Below, in pieces: positions 58,222 to 64,000 of a DNA stretch of 64,000 nt. Each line of letters starts with the position of its first letter. Positions within the stretch are counted from its first letter, which is position 1. The notes beneath the pieces are model-generated. The model searched no databases, had not been told where the DNA came from, and was given only the letters and a program-made list of their open reading frames with translations. This stretch comes from Ephydatia muelleri (taxonomy: Eukaryota; Porifera; Demospongiae; Spongillida; Spongillidae): contig JABACO010000023.1 in assembly GCA_013339895.1 (NCBI GenBank), positions 2,228,356-2,292,355 of the forward strand, given 5' to 3'. The position numbers and the translations under genes were made by a program.

Positions 58222-60375
58222 GATTTCGCTGTGAACCTTGTGATGAAGACTTCGTGTACGAAAGTGTGTATAAGCGACACCTCGTCAGCCGGTCCCATCA
58301 ACAGTATGTGGACAATCTAGACTTCTTGGATTCTTTCTGTGGCCCTGATGTTGAACCAGTAGCACAGGTATTTTTGTGCAAACGATCGGTGTATATGTGA
58401 GCTGTACATGTACATGTAAATGTGTGTTTTAATGTTGTGCTTTCAGTATCCTGACACAGCGTTTAGCGAGCAGACTTGCATTAACGTCAATCCATCAAGT
58501 GTCGACACGTGTGATGAGATAGCTGCTGAGGATGCTGATGCTTTTGAAGCTGTAGAAGTTTTGAGGAGCTAAACAAGACAACAAATGGAAGTTATCTTCC
58601 ATTCCCTTCAAAGGTCTTTGCCTTGTTATTCTTTCTTGTGAACAGCCCTCATCCAATGGTCAGATTATTCATCGTTCATGCATGCACGTAAGTGTAACCT
58701 CATAACTTCATGTCCTCAGGGTGAGAAAAACCTCTCTTTAGTATGGTTTGTGTTGAAGCAGCTTGGCATACGCACTCCAAGCCTTACAAGCATGAAGAAT
58801 TTCAAGCTACCAGAAATGGAAGCACCTCTAAGGGTAAGAACAAATTCAAATTATCAGTAATCCACCTCTTTTTATTGCAGCACTCAAGCAGTGAAGGTGT
58901 TCCGTTCCATTCAATTTCACTCACTTCTATTGTTCTCAGTGCCTTGGTAACTATGATGTTGCTAAGAATGTGAAAAGGTATCCAGTTTATGTGGAGGACA
59001 CTTTCAGGTACCTAGCTATGCATTAAACATTCATTGTGCAGTGATAACTTTGAGTATGGCCCGGAATTTCTTCCAGAGAGATCTATCACGCTAATCAATG
59101 GCCTTGCTTTGCATCTCCAATGGCCATACTAACTGACAAGAGTGCAGTGTTTGTGAAGGACTGTGTGTCCTTTAACCATTCGTCTCTGGGATGTGTCAAA
59201 GGAGTAATTAAGAAGTTCTTTCACAAGGTTAGTGTGTGTCTATCTCAAAACTCAGAGGTTTATCCTGTAGCATTTACTTAGGATGTCTCACATGAGATAT
59301 TTGCAGAAGTGGACATGCTTCTTGACCTCCATCAGTTTCAGCACATGGTACCGGATACAGTTGCAGTTCATTTGGATAGGGGGTGCCTTATTCTGTATGG
59401 CTGCATTATTGTACCTGTGCTCAATATTTTGGGACTTGCTGAGAAGCCTCATTTAATCGTTCGATGGGAATCACAACATTTTTTTAGAATGGATTCACAG
59501 GTATGTACATTGCAGAGCTCTGTCGTTTTTTCATATGCTATATTTTTTTAAGGAAACTGCTGCCTATCTCTCCTCACATCCACTGAAAGAGAAATTCAAT
59601 AAGCCAGTTGTAATGTTGCCACTTATTCTCTTCACTGATGATACAAGTGGCAACAAAAGCAAAAAGTGGCACAAATTTGACAGCTGGTACATGTCTTTGG
59701 CAGGACTTCCTCGTCATCTTAGTGCTCGTCAGGAGAACATTCATTTCATTTGCTGTTCAGATGTTCTGTCTGCTTTGGAAACTCAGCAAGCCCACCTCAG
59801 AGGAGCTAAGATGACGAGTTGTGAATTCTTCGCCATGTCACTGTATGAGGAGTGGTCTAAAATCTGTGTGGCATTTGTTGAAGCCATTAAGATGCATATG
59901 CCTGAGCTACTTCAGAAGCAGAAGACCCACCTCATTCGTCATCTTGTGGATTGCATGAGGGAGTTGGGACCGTCCTCTGCATTTTCAGCTGAAAGGTATA
60001 TACATTTTTAAAAACTTGCACTGTGGTTTGCATTAAAATGTAAACACGTGTGATTCAGGTTTGAGTCTTTCAACGCTCGGGTACGGGCACACAATGTCTA
60101 TGGAAATAGACGGGCCCCAAGTCGGGACATTGCCCATCGTTTTTGTGTTTTGCAACATCTTCGGTACCTCTGTAATAAAGGAGATCTCAGCAGTGGTGAG
60201 AGGTAAGAGAATTGTAATTGTAAGAAATACATGTGCCTTCATGGTTCTTTGTTAGGTGTGGGGATGTGGTGAAAGAGATCTACCACTCAGTATTCATGCA
60301 ACATGTGGTGTTTGGTATCCCGATGCAAGATGTTCAGCAAAAAGCCTCTCTATGCACCTGGAACACCACGAAAGG

Positions 60376-60408
<33 letters not shown>

Positions 60409-61173
60409 TGTCTAATAAATGACAGAAAGTCTGTAACATGGGGGGAGGGCAACCACACCAGAGAGGCTCAAACAAGCTTCTTCAGTGCTTTTTTGCACAG
60501 AACACTAGGGTGGAGTACCATCATAAGAGCATGGCTGCATTGTTGTATGACACATACATGTACTTTAGATGGGTTTTTTTTTTCATAATCATTATGATCT
60601 CTTAGGAATCAACTCAGCCTTGCAGCACCATTTCCAATCACTGTGAATCAATGGCAACTTGACGACAACTTTGGAATGACTTCGAACTAGTCCCGAATAT
60701 CACCTGATGCTGGGGGACATTGCTCTTGAAGAAGAGAAAGTTGTTGAGTATCGAGCCATAATATCACATGAGTCCAGCCTTGTGAATTCCGGAGATTATA
60801 AGCTTGTGTCTGCTCACAATGAGGTTAATCATTGTCATCTGTGATCTGTGTTGATATGGATGCAAACATTCATCATTTTTTGTAGATGCTTTATGGAATT
60901 CTGCTCAATACATTCAAGACTACTGCTGGGAATGCTATATGTCTCATTCAAGGCTTCCAATTCGTGTCCATGAATGATGAGATTCTCCTCAACAACTTTG
61001 AGTGTCCGATGCTACAGTTGTCTAAGACTATCTTCACTACACCAGGAAGCAATGTCAAAAGAGCTGTGTCGATCGTGCATGAGTGTACAGATTCATGCAG
61101 CATGCAAGAGGTGGCAACTATTCAAAGAGAGAACATCTCCTGCAATAAACTAGAATTTAACCACGTACACTAA
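58222..61173 (+). pseudogene. Mobile-family gene with FESFNA/APSRDI motifs, decayed
   Basis: A multi-exon gene of a large repetitive family that I know from basidiomycete fungi and sponges; enzymatic class not established. Recognised exons: 58222-58367 (a C2H2 finger, FRCEPCDEDF with RHLVSRSH); 58447-58658 (VFALLFFLVNSPHPM); 58720-58833 (LVWFVLKQLGIRTPSLTSMK); about 58920-59007; 59077-59227 (NQWPCFASPMAILTDKSAVF); 59282-59500; 59553-59995 (LILFTDDTSGNKSKKWHKFD, SWYMSLAGLPRHLSARQENI); 60059-60202 (FESFNA, RAPSRDIAHRF); 60256-60374; about 60606-60825; 60886-61173. Lesions: one base is missing near 58570, and an in-frame TAG interrupts the exon after 60606. The conserved DDTSGN and FESFNA blocks are otherwise intact, so the copy is fairly young. 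Confidence 0.7.
60380..60408. repeat. Poly-G tract
   Basis: A run of 29 G just after an intron donor of the plus-strand mobile-family gene. Confidence 0.9.
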
Positions 61174-62152
61174 CACCATGTACTGCTACAACGTGTATTG
61201 TATGCTGTAGATTAAGTGCCGTATTAGATCATAAAATAATTGATTTCATTATTGAAGCGCTCCAATTAGAATGTATGACGCCATGCCATCGAAAGCGCGA
61301 GCGATGAGTTTTACTTGCTTATGTGTGCGTGTACGTGTGTTATTTTACTATCGCAGGACCTCGCGTAACTCAATCTGCTTGCTGGAGGCAACCGAGGCCA
61401 TGCAGTTTATAATAAGGTACGTGTACGTTCTGTCAGAAATGGTTCTGTTACAGTGTACGTCTCTTTTTTGTTAATTTGTTTATTTTCGTCTCTAGTTCTC
61501 AGCTCACAAGCAACTGCGGCGCCGCAACTGCAACCAGATGTCAGTAATCGTCGTGACGTCGCATAAGTCCACTGTAGCACTTCGATTTCATTCCGCTATA
61601 GTAAATGGTAAGCGTTCGGTGCATGCGCACTAAAAATTCTTTACTAGTATACCAGCGAAGACTAAGGACAAAGATAGCCAACATAATCGAGGTAAGCAGC
61701 CATTCCAATATTATCATGTTGCTCGTCTAAATCTAGACTAGTACAGAGTCGCAAGGACTATCGGAACTGGAAAAGCATGCTGCACCCTTGTTTCGTTGTA
61801 TGTGTGTGTTGTTATATATGAAGAACTTTAAAAAATAACTAACCAAGCTAAAAGGGCGAGGGGGAACCCGGAAGGGAACGGGAGGACTGAGATGGTATAC
61901 AGATGTGGAAAAAAAAGAATACGATTAGTGCACGGTTGACCAACGGCAATAATGTATCACGTGATCTTTTTGAATCGCATGTCCATAAAAGGATTGCAAC
62001 ATATGATACAGGTATAACAACATATTATGACGTCTGTTATGGATCATCAAAATGTACCAGATTGTAGCTACAATATGTGTCAGACTTCCTTGTCTACATA
62101 CTATGTACCACCCATATATGTAATCATATTTGACACATACATGTGACATATC
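61174..62152. other. Intergenic; no gene
   Basis: AT-rich with short frames. Phrases such as AATGTACCAGATTGTAGC resemble the palindromic family B repeats near 40 kb. No RNA gene was seen. Confidence 0.4.
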
Positions 62153-62684
62153 GGGCTATTCCATTATATAATTGTACACCCCTACTGATGACTAATATCA
62201 AGGTATCCCCCCAGGACATAAAGCCTCTACACCATACCCCCCCAGGACATTTATTTTGGACCCCCTCTGGACACACTTTCCTGTACATTACCATTGAACC
62301 CCCTCCGGACACAACCTGATGTAGGATACCCCCTTAGGACATTACCATTGAACCCCCTCTGGACACATCTCGATGTAGGACACCCCCTTAGGACATTACC
62401 ATTGAACCCCCTCTGGACACATCTCGATGTAGGACACCCCCTAGGACATTACCATTGAACCCCCTCTGGACACATCCTGATGTAGGATACCATTACCTTT
62501 GAAACCAATCCGGACACATCTCACTGTGCGACAACCCTAGGACATTGCCATCATTGCCATTGGACCCCCCTCTGGACACATCTCACTGCAATAGAACATC
62601 CCCCTAGGACATTACCATTGGACCCCCTCTGGACAACTTTTTTGGTCATCAGTAGGGGTGTACAATTATTTTATGGAATAGCCC
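62153..62684. mobile_element. MITE with an internal 54-bp minisatellite
   Basis: Inverted termini of about 40 bp (GGGCTATTCCAT, then ATAATTGTACACCCCTACTG; 62153-62193) are mirrored at 62645-62684. Between them lie about eight copies of a unit near 54 bp, made of GGACATTACCATTGAACCCC, CTCTGGACACATC and TGTAGGACACCCCCT. The element has no coding capacity. Confidence 0.85.
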
Positions 62685-62685
62685 A

Positions 62686-62846
62686 CAGTGGCGGATCCAG
62701 GGGGGGGTCTAAGGGGTCTAAAGACCCCCCCCTCGGCCCGACCAGCTATGAATAAATTAACTTATGAATAATTAATTACATGATTGACGAGTTGAAAAAC
62801 GAAGCGTTTAGTGAACGCGAGTGAACTGACATTCGACCCAAAGTGT

Positions 62847-62877
<31 letters not shown>

Positions 62878-63397
62878 GGGGGGGGGTCTAAAGCCAAGGC
62901 CCTCCAAGCGTGTTTAATTAGTATTACTGCTGCGCGATGGAATGGTGCGATCAAGAAGTAAAAGCGATCAAAAGAAGATAGTTTACCTGGTAGAGCTAAA
63001 TCAAGTAGGTATATAATACTATTAACGGTAAAACGTGTGTGTCGTTTAGACCAGAATACAGTCACAATGGCTTTGCGTAGAGTTTTCTATTCGCTATCCT
63101 TATAAGACCACGTTGACTCACGCAGGCTTCTACGCGCGTATATTAATCAATTCGAATATTGCGCTTGCTAGCTATCAATATTGAATACACTTTAAAAGTA
63201 TGCTTATTTTCATGCTAAATGAACGCAAAAGTGAAAAAGCGGCTGGGGCTTCGCCCCAGCCCCCACTGAGGGAGCTTACAGCGCTCCTCCAGACCCCCTA
63301 GCTGTTACGGGAGGGGGCACGCCCCCTCCCGTACCCACCCCCGCTTGTGAATATAGTTATTAGACCCCCCCTTCCAGAAACCCTGGATCCGCCGCTG
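62686..63397. mobile_element. Inverted-repeat element starting CAGTGGCGGATCCAGG
   Basis: The left end CAGTGGCGGATCCAGGGGGG (62686 onward) is mirrored by CCCTGGATCCGCCGCTG ending at 63397. GCCCA flanks both sides (62681-62685 and 63398-63402), a possible 5-bp target duplication. The interior has a TG run ending in G (62845-62887) and strong GC hairpins (GGGGCTTCGCCCC near 63244). No transposase is present. It sits exactly in the terminal bases of the preceding MITE. Confidence 0.8.
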
Positions 63398-63439
63398 GCC
63401 CATCTGTGTCAGGAAATAGTTTTTGGCTGTGTAAAGCAA

Positions 63440-64000
63440 TTTGAAATTGGTGCGCACTTTGCGATGGGGAAGTGTACCTTCAGATTGGAGTGGCTGAAAA
63501 ATCCTTTATATAGTGAATGGTTGCATGGCTGCACAAAATGATGACAGATACTCAGCGTATTGCATAGCATGTAGAAAGGAGTTTGGGCTCGGAACAATGG
63601 GTGAATATTCACTCAAATCACATGCTTTCGGGAAGACTCATCAGAAAAACGTATCTATCTTAAAGGGAAATACCAAGATATCGTTTGCCACCTCTGATAC
63701 ACCGTGTTCTTCGGCAGTTATGCGTCGGGATGGAACGGAACAATCTGCTGTTCTTGGCCCAGTTCCCAGTCCCATTCAGGCTATCGAATGCAGTTCTAAG
63801 AGCCGAAATATTGTGGGTCTTACATACTATAAGCTGTCACAATTCATACAATAGCAACGAAGGCATTTCAAAGGTTTTCTCAGCGATGTTTCCGGATAGT
63901 AAAATTGCACGACGATTTTCATGTGGAGGGGAAAAAAACCGCTTATCTCACTGTGTTTGGTCTTGCAGAGTACTTTAAAAGGTCTTTACTAGACTCCATC
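63440..64000 (+). pseudogene. hAT-like transposase N-terminal part, cut by window end
   Basis: Plus strand: TFRLEWLKNPLYSEWLHGC, then, one base out of phase, a zinc-finger-like module (AYCIACRKEFGLGTMGEYSL, KSHAFGKTHQKN). Further on, ISCHNSYNSNEGISKVFSAM and FPDSKIARRFSCGGEK lead, after another shift in an A run, to AYLTVFGLAEYFKRSLLDSI at the window edge. The finger plus this block is typical of N-terminal regions of ZBED/hAT-type transposases in invertebrates. At least three frame changes indicate a dead copy. Class assignment is by eye. Confidence 0.6.

Overview
ORGANISM. The window is eukaryotic and most likely from a sponge (Porifera) or a similarly early-branching marine metazoan. I infer this from many short introns (50-500 nt, GT-AG), three complete 19-exon TRPA-type channel genes, a TMEM39 gene, two Cu/Zn superoxide dismutase genes, long TG/CA microsatellites, and repetitive gene families that I know mainly from sponge and cnidarian gene sets. 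No species can be named from the sequence alone.

LAYOUT. 1-2.9 kb: no gene seen. 3.4-10.5 kb: two decayed minus-strand copies (A and B) of a RING plus DDE-like protein family that resembles RAG1 in architecture, separated by MITE pieces and an 18-bp minisatellite. 10.9-14.4 kb: TMEM39 (+), with satellite-filled introns and one frame break. 14.7-15.3 kb: a TTAA-flanked MITE. 15.5-36.9 kb: three TRPA-like genes (gene 1 on +, genes 2 and 3 on -), each 19 exons with 16 ankyrin repeats. Between genes 2 and 3 lies a 693-bp inverted-repeat element holding a RecQ-helicase fragment, and a 1.54-kb inverted-repeat element sits in intron 1 of gene 3. 37.3-42.5 kb: two convergent Cu/Zn SOD genes around a MITE nest. 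43.9-55.6 kb: minus-strand transposon remains: a transposase-like family with a VDGASDEGPAHE motif, a Ty3/gypsy integrase end, a hAT transposase, a second gypsy integrase with its 3' LTR, RAG1-like copy C, and a gypsy element whose integrase precedes its reverse transcriptase. 56.8-61.2 kb: a divergent pair, an intact-looking 331-aa repeat protein (-) and a decayed multi-exon mobile-family gene (+). 62.1-63.4 kb: two nested inverted-repeat elements. 63.4-64.0 kb: the start of a hAT-like transposase, cut by the window end.

HOW IT FITS TOGETHER. The cellular genes are TMEM39, the TRPA-like trio and the SOD pair. The TRPA trio looks like local duplication followed by gene conversion: the ankyrin exons, and the introns between exons 4 and 8, are nearly identical in all three, while the N-terminal exons and channel domains have diverged, including the selectivity-filter position. 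Exon sums of the three genes (3582, 3543, 3522 nt) and of both SODs (456, 483 nt) are all multiples of three, which supports the splice models. The rest is mostly transposon material. Its most interesting part is the RAG1-like family, seen in three copies with a CRLCG module, a RING-like domain, a GGDKGGG block and a GEQGAESIHA block. All assignments are by eye from motifs; no database search was run.
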